Part shown: positions 6,966 to 13,399 of the stretch, in pieces
Layout: every line of letters starts with the position of its first letter
Numbering within the stretch: position 1 is the stretch's first letter
Assembly (NCBI GenBank): GCA_965369325.1
Contig: CBDUQI010000151.1
Span: forward strand, 1 to 14,666
DNA: 14,666 nucleotides
Direction of reading: 5' to 3'
Source: CBDUQI01 sp965369325
GTDB taxonomy: Bacteria > Pseudomonadota > Gammaproteobacteria > Steroidobacterales > JBCBZW01
Translations under genes and position numbers: made by a program
Notes under the pieces: generated by a model
The model's database searches: none
What the model was told of the DNA's origin: nothing
What the model saw: the letters and a program-made list of their open reading frames with translations, nothing else

Positions 6966-7871
6966 CTATTCAGGTTCACCTGTGTTGGTGGGCGAATCGC
7001 TGAGGCCGGACCAGCCGGGCAATTGCAAGTGCTGCGTTAACACACTTGTATACCGTTGGCGGAAGTGTTGCGCAAGTGTCTCCACCATGTAGACAGAGCG
7101 GTGACGCCCGCCGGTGCAACCGACGGCAACGGTCAGATAGCTGCGGTTAGTGCGCTCAAACTCATCTATCCAGTGCTCTAGAAAGCTGGTGAGATCATGG
7201 CTCATGCGGTCCACCGTGGGTTGGCTGCGCAAAAATTCCACGATGGGCTGGTCCAGTCCGGTGAGGCTGCGCAGTTCCTGGTGCCAATAGGGGTTGGGCA
7301 GCACCCGCACATCAAAAACAAAGTCGGCATCTGCCGGGACGCCGCCGCGAAATGCGAAGGACTCAAACAGTACAGACATGTTGATATCGCTGCCGCGATC
7401 CACCCGCGAGCGAATCATGTCGCGCAATTGGTGGACGTTGCTGGATGTGGTGTCGATGGTCAGATCGGCAGCGTCGGTAATCGGCGCGAGCAGTGCACGG
7501 TCTTCCTCGATGGCAGCGCTCAAGCTAAGATCGTTGCGGCTGAGCGGGTGTTTGCGGCGTGTTTCGCTGTAGCGTTTGAGTAGGGTTTCGTCGCTGGCGG
7601 TGAGAAAGACAATATCGCAGTCGACCCCGCGTTCGCGCAGCTCGTGCACCAGCACCGGCACCGTTTCGATGTCCTGCGGCTCGTTGCGTGCGTCAATGCC
7701 GATGGCGGTGCGCTGGTAGATGTCGCCGCCGCGCTCGAAGGTGTGTTCCACTAGATTGCCTAGCAGTGATGCTGGCAGGTTGTCGACGCAGTAGTACCCA
7801 AGATCCTCTAGCATATGCAAGGCAACGCTCTTGCCGGAGCCGGCCAGGCCGCTGATGATGGTTAATCGCAC
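6966..7871 (-). CDS. rapZ: RNase adapter / nucleotide-binding protein RapZ
   Basis: RapZ (YvcJ family) is a GTP/ATP-binding protein. In E. coli it binds GlmY/GlmZ small RNAs, guides RNase E and so sets GlmS and cell-envelope precursor supply. This 301-residue protein has Walker A GLAGSGKS (8-15), GYYCVDNLP (25-33), a central DIVFLTASDETLLKRYSETRRKHPL (86-110), DVRVLPNPYW (187-196) and the hallmark GCTGGRHRSVYMVE (251-264). GTG at 7871 was chosen because GAGGGGG lies about 6 nt upstream and the Walker motif then falls at the normal position; the open frame upstream overlaps ptsN and is not family-like. The C terminus differs from E. coli: the basic Lys/Arg tail is replaced by an acidic, Pro/Ser-rich tail. 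RNA binding through that tail is thus doubtful here. It lies 61 nt after ptsN. Confidence 0.95.
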   Translation of the reverse strand: MRLTIISGLAGSGKSVALHMLEDLGYYCVDNLPASLLGNLVEHTFERGGDIYQRTAIGIDARNEPQDIETVPVLVHELRERGVDCDIVFLTASDETLLKRYSETRRKHPLSRNDLSLSAAIEEDRALLAPITDAADLTIDTTSSNVHQLRDMIRSRVDRGSDINMSVLFESFAFRGGVPADADFVFDVRVLPNPYWHQELRSLTGLDQPIVEFLRSQPTVDRMSHDLTSFLEHWIDEFERTNRSYLTVAVGCTGGRHRSVYMVETLAQHFRQRYTSVLTQHLQLPGWSGLSDSPTNTGEPE

Positions 7872-7932
7872 ATCGCCCCCTCGGCGGACAGCGATGTCTG
7901 ACTGGCCTTGCCGCAGATGCGGCCAAGTGACA

Positions 7933-8544
7933 TCAGCGGGGTTCCCCCGGCTGCTGTTGATCGTCGGTGGCGTCGGGCGGTCGCGTCTCGGCGTCTGCGC
8001 TTGCAGGATCGCCCGCGCGCGGCTGCGCCAAATGGCCGTTGGCCAAATGATGGCTGGCCTCACCGTTGCGTGCGGGTATCTCGAGCACGGGCGGCGGCTC
8101 GCTGACCAGGCGCTCATGCAACTCGCGGCTAGAGCTCACCTCGCGTAGCTGCGCGGCAAAATTATCTTCGCGGAATCGCTGGGCGATAGCTGAGAGCGTA
8201 TGCAGATGTTCATCGCACGCGTCGCTTGGAACCAAAATGGCAAAGACCAAATCCACCGGCGCGTTATCGGGTGCGTCAAAATCGATTGGCTCTGACAGTT
8301 TGAGGAAGGCGCCCACCGAGGCTTTGAGATTCTCGATTCGCCCATGCGGGATCGCGACACCTTCGCCCAGCCCGGTGCTGCCGAGTCGTTCTCGTCGCAC
8401 CAGGCTGTCGAAGATTTCTCCCGCCAAGATATCGTGATCGCCGCCCGCCAGTAGCTCGCTGAGTATCTCCAGCGTGTGCTTTTTGCTGCGTGCCTCCACA
8501 TTGGAGACAACGCAGCCTGGCTCGAGCAACTCGTTGATGCCCAT
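7933..8544 (-). CDS. ptsN: PTS EIIA-Ntr (PtsN) with a C-terminal extension
   Basis: EIIA-Ntr is the output domain of the nitrogen PTS; depending on its phosphorylation it controls K+ transport, stress responses and other targets in studied species. The domain covers about residues 1-150. The phosphohistidine is His67 in GVAIPHGRIENL, with RRERLGSTGLGEG before it and VFAILVPSDACDEHLHTLSAIA after it. The protein is 203 residues, whereas PtsN is usually about 150-165. The last 50 or so residues (150-203) are rich in Pro, Ala, Asp, Gln and Glu and look disordered. The ATG at 8544 lies 11 nt after the hpf stop, with only a weak GAGA-type ribosome site, so coupling to hpf is likely. It sits between hpf and rapZ as in most gammaproteobacteria. 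Confidence 0.95.
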   Translation of the reverse strand: MGINELLEPGCVVSNVEARSKKHTLEILSELLAGGDHDILAGEIFDSLVRRERLGSTGLGEGVAIPHGRIENLKASVGAFLKLSEPIDFDAPDNAPVDLVFAILVPSDACDEHLHTLSAIAQRFREDNFAAQLREVSSSRELHERLVSEPPPVLEIPARNGEASHHLANGHLAQPRAGDPASADAETRPPDATDDQQQPGEPR

Positions 8545-8555
8545 AAGTGTGTTCT

Positions 8556-8882
8556 CTATTCAGCGGGAAACGCTGTCTTCTGTGCCCGTTTGGCGTGGTG
8601 GTCGGTGGATTTTTCTTTGTGCTTTTTCACTTGCCGGTCCAGACGGTCCATCAAGATGTCGATCGCCGCATACATGTCGTCCTCCACCGCGTCCGCATAA
8701 ATTTGCCCGCCGCTGACACCCAGCGTGGCTTCGGCTTTGTGGCGCAGTTTCTCTACAGTGAAAATTATATGTGCATCAACAAGTTGGTCGCAGTGACGCT
8801 CTATCCGCTGCATCTTCGTTGATGCGTATTGGCGTAGTGCCGGTGTCACGTCTAGATGATGCCCAGTAACTTTCAGCTGCAT
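8556..8882 (-). CDS. hpf: Ribosome hibernation promoting factor, short form
   Basis: This 108-residue protein belongs to the HPF/YfiA family, which binds the 30S decoding region and helps form inactive 100S ribosomes in stationary phase. MQLKVTGHHLDVTPALRQY at the start and IYADAVEDDMYAAIDILMDRLDRQVKKHKEK near the end are hallmarks. The length places it with the short HPF forms (no C-terminal dimerisation domain). The ATG at 8882 is favoured over in-frame upstream codons because AGGAG is placed 7-8 nt upstream and the family N terminus begins there. The gene lies between rpoN and ptsN, the conserved position. It is separated from rpoN by 272 bp, the longest gap of the operon, which contains a candidate promoter and a LexA-like palindrome, so it may be expressed separately. 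Confidence 0.95.
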   Translation of the reverse strand: MQLKVTGHHLDVTPALRQYASTKMQRIERHCDQLVDAHIIFTVEKLRHKAEATLGVSGGQIYADAVEDDMYAAIDILMDRLDRQVKKHKEKSTDHHAKRAQKTAFPAE

Positions 8883-9006
8883 AGTAGCTCTCCTGGTAGT
8901 AGCCGCAGTGGCTGCAGTGCCCATTGGCGGCGCCAAATAGCGGTCACCGCAACGCGGCCCCGCCCGTCAAATGTAATGACAGCACAGAATCGCCGCGCCG
9001 CCAATC

Positions 9007-9026
9007 TGCTGTGCATGCAAACAGCA
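9007..9026. promoter_or_regulatory. LexA-box-like palindrome upstream of hpf
   Basis: TGCTGT (9007-9012), an 8-nt spacer, and ACAGCA (9021-9026) form a perfect interrupted palindrome. The core CTGT-N8-ACAG is the same as the core of the gammaproteobacterial LexA (SOS) box. It lies about 125 nt upstream of the hpf start and directly downstream of a candidate promoter, over the likely transcription start. The spacer holds TGCATGCA rather than the AT alternation of strong E. coli boxes, and hpf is not a classical SOS gene, so LexA binding is unproven. Confidence 0.35.
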
Positions 9027-9029
9027 TCG

Positions 9030-9057
9030 AATTTCGGTGTTTTTTGACCGATGTCAA
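9030..9057 (-). promoter_or_regulatory. Candidate hpf promoter
   Basis: On the minus strand a perfect TTGACA (9052-9057) is followed after 16 nt by GAAATT (9030-9035), a weak -10. The -35 is embedded in the short palindrome TTGAC-CGAT-GTCAA (plus strand 9044-9057) in an AT-rich patch of the otherwise GC-rich rpoN-hpf gap (8883-9154). hpf genes often have their own promoter. I saw no credible sigma-54 (-24/-12) match here. Confidence 0.3.
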
Positions 9058-9154
9058 TATTATGTTCAGCGCGCAGGTGTGTCATGGCCCGCCGAGGGTG
9101 AACTGTGGGTGCTGAGGTGACCAAAACGGTTCTGCGTCCGGATGGATGGTTGCT

Positions 9155-10621
9155 TCAGCGTGGCGCGATGCGCTTGCGTTCGCTGGAGGAGGGGATAGTC
9201 AGCGCTTCGCGGTACTTGGCAACCGTCCGGCGGGCGACTTTGATGCCGTCCTCTATCAGCATCTGAGCGATTTTGTTATCGCTAAGGGGTTTTTTAGGAT
9301 TCTCATGCGCGATCATTTTGCGAATCATTGCGCGGATTGCGGTGGAGGAATGCTCGGCGCCCTCTTGCCCTACCTGGCTTGAGAAGAAGTGTCGGAACTC
9401 AAAAATGCCACGCGGAGTGTGCATGTATTTGTTGGTGGTGACGCGGGAGATGGTGGATTCGTGCATGCCCAGTTCCTCGGCGACATCGCGCAACACCATT
9501 GGCTTCATCGCCATATCGCCCTGATCAAGGAATTCCCGTTGCCGGTCAACAATGCTGGTGGCGACACGCAGCAGCGTGTCGTTGCGAATTTCCAGGCTGC
9601 GCACCAGCCAACGGGCTTCCTGCAGCTGCGCGCGCAGCACCGTGTGATCACTGCCGCGCCCCAGCACGCTGGCATAAGCTTGATTAACCGCCACCCGTGG
9701 CATCGCGCCGGGGTTGACGTCTACCAGCCAACGATCGCCGTGTTTGCGCACAAACACGTCGGGCACGATGTACTCGTTGTTGGGCGGCGCAATGGCTGCG
9801 CCCGGGCGCGGTTGTAGGGAGCGTACCAGCGCCACTGCTTGGTCCAGTTCTTCCTCCGTGGCGCGCAAACGCCGGCGTAAGGCAGAAAACTGCTGGTTGG
9901 CCAGCAACTCGAGTTCTTCTTTTACAATGGCCCGAGCCAGCGTCAGCCCGGGCGTGTCTGGGGCCAGCGGCGCCAGTTGTAACGCCAGGCACTCATTCAG
10001 ATCGCGTGCGGCCACGCCCAGCGGGTCGAAGGTCTGAACCAGCCGTAAGATGGCCTCTACCCGATCCATGTCAATGTCGACATTCAGGTTGGCCAGCAGG
10101 CTGTCCAGAGACTCACTTAAGTAGCCGTCATCGCTGGTGGCATCAATGATGGCCTGGCCGATCAGGAATTCTTCGCCGGTAAGGCTCTCCATACGCAACT
10201 GCCACAACAGATGCTCGCGCAGCGTGGTGCCGGACAGATCTGCGTAGTCCTGGGTGCGGTCATCGCCCTGCCAGTTACTCTCGCCGGTGCCGGCAAAGGC
10301 CGGATCGCGCCAGGTCTCCTCGCCGGTGCCGCTGCCGGCCAGAATCTCGCTGGTGTCGACCGGCTCGCCCGGTTCGGAGGCGGTGTTGCCAGCGCTTTCC
10401 TCGCCAACGCCCTCCGCGCTTCGCTCCAACGTTGCCTCCGGGCCCGCTGCTTCCTCGGGGCGCTCGTCCACCTGGTCGAGCATGACATTGCTCTCAAGCG
10501 CCTCCTGCATTTGTGCCTGCAGCTCGGTGATGGGCAGTTGCAACAGCCGAATGGCCTGCTGCAGCTGTGGCGTCATCGTAAGCTGTTGGCCCAGGCGCAG
10601 CTGCAGAGATGGCTTCATCAT
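9155..10621 (-). CDS. rpoN: RNA polymerase sigma-54 factor RpoN
   Basis: Sigma-54 directs RNA polymerase to -24/-12 promoters that need an AAA+ activator. The 488 residues show region I (1-50; KPSLQLRLGQQLTMTPQLQQAIRLLQ), an acidic region II linker (about 51-128), the core-binding domain (about 130-310), a helix-turn-helix (about 377-395; VAEELGMHESTISRVTTNKY) and the RpoN box ARRTVAKYRE (463-472) that reads the -24 element. Two ATG codons stand in tandem at 10621 and 10618; either could be used. GGA lies about 8 nt upstream of the first. The ATG at 10621 overlaps the stop of a 30-codon upstream ORF by ATGA, which hints at translational coupling. The 155-bp gap to lptB is AT-rich near 10725-10770 and may hold a promoter, though I could not define one. 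Confidence 0.97.
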   Translation of the reverse strand: MMKPSLQLRLGQQLTMTPQLQQAIRLLQLPITELQAQMQEALESNVMLDQVDERPEEAAGPEATLERSAEGVGEESAGNTASEPGEPVDTSEILAGSGTGEETWRDPAFAGTGESNWQGDDRTQDYADLSGTTLREHLLWQLRMESLTGEEFLIGQAIIDATSDDGYLSESLDSLLANLNVDIDMDRVEAILRLVQTFDPLGVAARDLNECLALQLAPLAPDTPGLTLARAIVKEELELLANQQFSALRRRLRATEEELDQAVALVRSLQPRPGAAIAPPNNEYIVPDVFVRKHGDRWLVDVNPGAMPRVAVNQAYASVLGRGSDHTVLRAQLQEARWLVRSLEIRNDTLLRVATSIVDRQREFLDQGDMAMKPMVLRDVAEELGMHESTISRVTTNKYMHTPRGIFEFRHFFSSQVGQEGAEHSSTAIRAMIRKMIAHENPKKPLSDNKIAQMLIEDGIKVARRTVAKYREALTIPSSSERKRIAPR

Positions 10622-10710
10622 GGCGCGATCCGTCGCGCGGTGGGCCGCGTGCAGATTGTGCTGCGGCCAAAACTCGCTTGAATGCGTGTTGCGATAGGGC
10701 TCGCGAACAT
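10618..10710 (-). CDS. Possible 30-residue leader peptide upstream of rpoN
   Basis: An ATG at 10710 is preceded by AAAGGA at about 8 nt spacing, a better ribosome site than that of rpoN itself. The 30-codon frame ends in TGA (10620-10618), overlapping the rpoN ATG as ATGA. The peptide begins MFASPIATRIQ and ends ARRIAP; it is basic, with no membrane segment and no family I recognise. This arrangement would couple rpoN translation to the leader by termination-reinitiation. A chance ORF of this size is common in GC-rich DNA, so the case rests on the ribosome site and the exact overlap. Confidence 0.35.
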   Translation of the reverse strand: MFASPIATRIQASFGRSTICTRPTARRIAP

Positions 10711-10776
10711 GCCAGGGGTCCTTTCGGCAATGATGAGAATGTTTGTTAAGTTATTGTTCAATCGGTCTTTGTCTGA

Positions 10777-11502
10777 TCAAAGCCGAAAGTCCTCACCCAG
10801 ATACACTTCGCGGACCTTCTGGTCCGACAGGATCTGCTGCGGCGAACCGGCGGCTATTACCTCTCCATCGTTGAGTATATAGGCCCGACCGCAGATGCCC
10901 AGTGTTTCCCTCACATTATGATCCGTAATCAGCACACCAATGTTGCGTTCCGTTAACTGGCTGATGATGCGCTGGATATCCAGCACCGAGATGGGGTCAA
11001 CGCCGGCGAATGGTTCGTCCAGCAGCATAAAGCGCGGCGCCGCCGCCAGCGCTCTGGCAATTTCCACTCGGCGCCGCTCACCGCCGGACAGCGAGAGCCC
11101 GAGACTGGTGCGCACATGGCCAATATGCAACTCCTCAAGCAGGTCTTCCAGCGCCTGCTTTCTGGCCAGATTGGTGAGCTTTGACCGGGTCTCCAGCACC
11201 GCCATGATGTTCTGCTCCACCGTGAGGCGACGGAACACCGATGCTTCCTGCGGTAGGTACCCGACGCCCTGGCGGGCGCGGCGGTGCATGGGCTGGCGCG
11301 TGAGATCTTTTTCATCAAGCATGATACGCCCGGAATCGCACGTGACTAGCCCGACAATCATGTAAAATGCGGTAGTTTTGCCGGCCCCGTTGGGGCCTAG
11401 CAGGCCAACGACCTCACCGCTGCTAACGCTCAGCGAGATGTCTTTCACCACCTGGCGGGCGCGGTAGCGCTTGCTCAGGCCGTTGGCCTTAAGCTCGCTC
11501 AC
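10777..11502 (-). CDS. lptB: LPS export ABC ATPase LptB
   Basis: LptB is the cytoplasmic ATPase of the LptB2FGC transporter that extracts lipopolysaccharide from the inner membrane. It is 241 residues, the same as E. coli LptB. Walker A GPNGAGKTT is at 36-44, the Q-loop YLPQEASVFRRL at 82-93 (Phe90 and Arg91 match the LptFG coupling site), the signature LSGGE at 138-142, Walker B FMLLDE with catalytic Glu163, and the H-loop TDHNVRE with His195. The start codon is GTG at 11502; AGG lies about 11 nt upstream, so the ribosome site is poor. The GTG overlaps the TGA of a 29-residue ORF that fills the gap after lptA. LptF and LptG are not in the window, as expected, since they are usually encoded elsewhere. 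Confidence 0.97.
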   Translation of the reverse strand: MSELKANGLSKRYRARQVVKDISLSVSSGEVVGLLGPNGAGKTTAFYMIVGLVTCDSGRIMLDEKDLTRQPMHRRARQGVGYLPQEASVFRRLTVEQNIMAVLETRSKLTNLARKQALEDLLEELHIGHVRTSLGLSLSGGERRRVEIARALAAAPRFMLLDEPFAGVDPISVLDIQRIISQLTERNIGVLITDHNVRETLGICGRAYILNDGEVIAAGSPQQILSDQKVREVYLGEDFRL

Positions 11503-11588
11503 GCGTTGATGGCCTGGCTGCTGGCGCCTTGGAGGTGGGCATAGTGTTGGGCGTGTGGCCGCCGAGATGTCCGCGCGCGCAGAGGCAT
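11499..11588 (-). CDS. Possible 29-residue linker ORF between lptA and lptB
   Basis: The ATG at 11588 begins one nucleotide after the lptA stop (TGA-C-ATG), and the frame ends in TGA overlapping the lptB GTG as GTGA. It therefore spans the whole lptA-lptB gap. The predicted peptide is Arg/His/Ala-rich (starts MPLRARTSRRPH) and matches no family I know. No clear Shine-Dalgarno is present, so it would rely on reinitiation after lptA. The frame is also open further upstream within lptA. It may be a chance ORF; the exact fit at both ends is the only support. Confidence 0.22.
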   Translation of the reverse strand: MPLRARTSRRPHAQHYAHLQGASSQAINA

Positions 11589-11589
11589 G

Positions 11590-12279
11590 TCAGTCGGACT
11601 GCCCAATGTCGCCGGGCAACTCCTGCTCGCGTGCCGAGTCAAGCGCATCGGCGGGCGGTGTAATGATGATGTGTACGCGGTCGTCCTTCTCGCCATTGCC
11701 GTTTGCGCTCACGGTTTGTTCGGCCATGTCGTACACAATGCTGCCGCTGGAGATCTTGTTGGTGCCTTCGGACAACCATGCATCGCCGCTGAGGCGCAAT
11801 TGCTGTTTATCGAAGTCGTAGATAATTTCATTGGCGCGACCCACGGTGGTCGGTCGAGCGCTGTCGGCAGCATCGCTGGGCTCATTGTTGGCGCCGCCTT
11901 GTTCATGCGCGAAGCTCACCGGCTCGCCGGTCAACGTCGCTCGCCGCAACCGATGCCCGACAAAGCGCAGGGTGGCGCGCGCCGCTTCAATTTTGGTAGC
12001 TACATCCACAATCTGTACTTCGCCAACGAACACCCAGTCGCTGTCGTTAAATTCCAGCCCGGCGCCCTCAGCGCGCTTGGCCCGAATGCTGAGTGGCCCC
12101 TGGCTGACGTGGATGTCGTAGAAGATAAGCCGATCGTTTTGACGGTCGATCTCGGTAGCGTCGGCTTCGAGCTTAATCTCAAGCTCGCTTTGAGCGGCCG
12201 CGGGCATGATGGCGAGCATCCACCAGAGCGCCGCGAGCAGCGCAGTGGTGATACCCACGCCTTGGGCTGACCGAATCAT
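11590..12279 (-). CDS. lptA: Periplasmic LPS-binding bridge protein LptA
   Basis: LptA polymerises into the periplasmic beta-jellyroll bridge that carries LPS from LptC to LptD. The 229-residue product has a signal peptide (hydrophobic about 9-25, PAAA, predicted cleavage after residue 29). The OstA/LptA fold follows: LEADATEIDRQNDRLIFYDIHVSQGPLSIRAKRAE, then ATLTGEPVSFAHEQ, ANEIIYDFDKQQLRLSGDAWL, and SGSIVYDMAEQTVSANG. E. coli LptA is 185 residues; the excess comes from a hydrophilic insert (GGANNEPSDAADSARPTT) between strands and an acidic C-terminal tail after HIIITP. The ATG at 12279 overlaps the lptC stop as ATGA, a sign of translational coupling and a good support for this start. Confidence 0.93.
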   Translation of the reverse strand: MIRSAQGVGITTALLAALWWMLAIMPAAAQSELEIKLEADATEIDRQNDRLIFYDIHVSQGPLSIRAKRAEGAGLEFNDSDWVFVGEVQIVDVATKIEAARATLRFVGHRLRRATLTGEPVSFAHEQGGANNEPSDAADSARPTTVGRANEIIYDFDKQQLRLSGDAWLSEGTNKISSGSIVYDMAEQTVSANGNGEKDDRVHIIITPPADALDSAREQELPGDIGQSD

Positions 12280-12842
12280 GGTGTGAAGCGCCCGCGGACG
12301 GCCGAGCGCAGCCGCACCTGCCCGGCCTCTAGGTCGGCGATCAGGCCCTTGGCGTGCAAGGTGTGCCCATTACTCTGCAACTGCACTTGCGCGTCGGTGG
12401 AGGCGGTGCGCTCGCGGGCGGAAAAATCCAAGGCTTCGGTGCGCAGCATCGCCAGGTTGTTGCGGCCGCCGGGGGTGCTCTGGCGCTGCAGGCGCACGTT
12501 GCCGCGCAGTTCAATCGTGTCGCCCGAGTCGGGGATTAACCCGCGATCGGCCAGCATCGTCCAAGGTGCCTGATTGTTGGCGGTATAGTCGATCTGAAGC
12601 TCCTCCAGCAAGACTGTCTGTTGATCGGGTTGCTGCTCGATCATCGTGGCACGCAATTCGTACAACCGCCGCCCCTCCTCATCCAGCCCCAGCATGCGCC
12701 CGTCACGCAAATAGTACCCCGGATTGGGCGCGAGCTCAGTGGCTTGCTGGCTGGGCGCTTGTGCGGGTGGCTGACGTACCAGCCAGGTGCCGGCCACCGC
12801 GCCGATCAGAAGTGCCATGCCAGCGATTGTTTGCCAGTTCAT
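12276..12842 (-). CDS. lptC: LPS export protein LptC
   Basis: LptC is a bitopic inner-membrane protein whose periplasmic jellyroll takes LPS from LptB2FG and hands it to LptA. The 188 residues begin with one membrane anchor (about 5-22, IAGMALLIGAVAGTWLV), then a Pro/Gln/Ala-rich linker, then the LptC fold: GYYLRDGRMLGLDEEGRRLYELRATMIEQ, WTMLADRGLIPDSGDTIELRGNVRLQR, LDFSARERTASTDAQVQLQSNGHTLHAKGLIADL. The size agrees with the E. coli protein (191). It starts 3 nt after the kdsC stop and its own stop overlaps lptA. Sequence conservation is low in this family, so the call rests on the fold-like motifs and on the fixed gene order. Confidence 0.93.
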   Translation of the reverse strand: MNWQTIAGMALLIGAVAGTWLVRQPPAQAPSQQATELAPNPGYYLRDGRMLGLDEEGRRLYELRATMIEQQPDQQTVLLEELQIDYTANNQAPWTMLADRGLIPDSGDTIELRGNVRLQRQSTPGGRNNLAMLRTEALDFSARERTASTDAQVQLQSNGHTLHAKGLIADLEAGQVRLRSAVRGRFTP

Positions 12843-12845
12843 GAC

Positions 12846-13388
12846 TTAGCCGTGCTCGGCGTTGAGCGCACCGGCGGGATTCGACAGCGGGCTTTGCCCC
12901 CGTAGCGCCAGCAGATAGTCCGAAAACTCCCGCACGGCACCCATGCCGCCCGGCAAATCTGTAATGATGTCGGCGTGTTTGCGCAGGCTGGGGTGCGCGT
13001 CGGCGACCGCCACGCGCAGCGCCGCATGGTGGAACATCGCCAGATCCGGCAAGTCGTCGCCCATCGCCGCGTGCGAGCCGTCATCGATGCCTAATTGCCG
13101 GCGTAACTGGGTCAGGGTGGCGCGTTTATCACTAATGCCCTGCAGCACATGTTCGACCCCAAGGTCGCTCATCCGATGCTCCACGGCGGGGGCGTTGCGT
13201 CCGGTGATAATTGCTACTTGTAGCCCGGCCCGCATCAGTTGTTTGACGCCCAGGCCATCGCGCGTGTGGAAGGTTTTGATTTCCTCGCCACTTGCGGTGA
13301 GGGAAAAGCGCCCGTCGGTGAACACGCCGTCCACATCGAACACCACCAACTTGACGGCCTGTGCCTGCTGTACCAGATTGGTGGGCAT
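12846..13388 (-). CDS. kdsC: Kdo-8-phosphate phosphatase KdsC
   Basis: KdsC removes phosphate from 3-deoxy-D-manno-octulosonate 8-phosphate to give Kdo, the inner-core sugar of LPS. The 180 residues form a cap-less (C0) HAD phosphatase: motif I DVDGVFTDG with nucleophile Asp18 and acid/base Asp20, motif II IITGR with Thr62, motif III Lys88 in ISDKRATL, and motif IV MGDDLPDL with the Mg2+ ligand Asp111. C-terminal ITDLPGGMGAVREFSDYLL is typical of KdsC; the Gly-rich tail contributes to the active site of the tetramer. The ATG at 13388 has AGGAGG about 8 nt upstream, the strongest ribosome site in the cluster. The kdsD stop lies 11 nt before it. Confidence 0.96.
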   Translation of the reverse strand: MPTNLVQQAQAVKLVVFDVDGVFTDGRFSLTASGEEIKTFHTRDGLGVKQLMRAGLQVAIITGRNAPAVEHRMSDLGVEHVLQGISDKRATLTQLRRQLGIDDGSHAAMGDDLPDLAMFHHAALRVAVADAHPSLRKHADIITDLPGGMGAVREFSDYLLALRGQSPLSNPAGALNAEHG

Positions 13389-13399
13389 CGCCTAGCCTC

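Noticed and set aside
8873..9124. An 83-codon minus-strand open frame in the rpoN-hpf gap, overlapping the hpf start
   Set aside because: No ribosome site, no family features, Arg-rich low-information sequence; the region is better explained as regulatory.
8883..9154. A sigma-54 (-24/-12) promoter for hpf
   Set aside because: A TTTGCA is present near 9015-9020 but no GG sits at the required distance upstream.
11589..11696. Possible frameshift at the lptA 3' end, since another frame stays open into the lptB gap
   Set aside because: The lptA frame already exceeds the normal family length and contains the full fold; the other frame has no LptA-like sequence.
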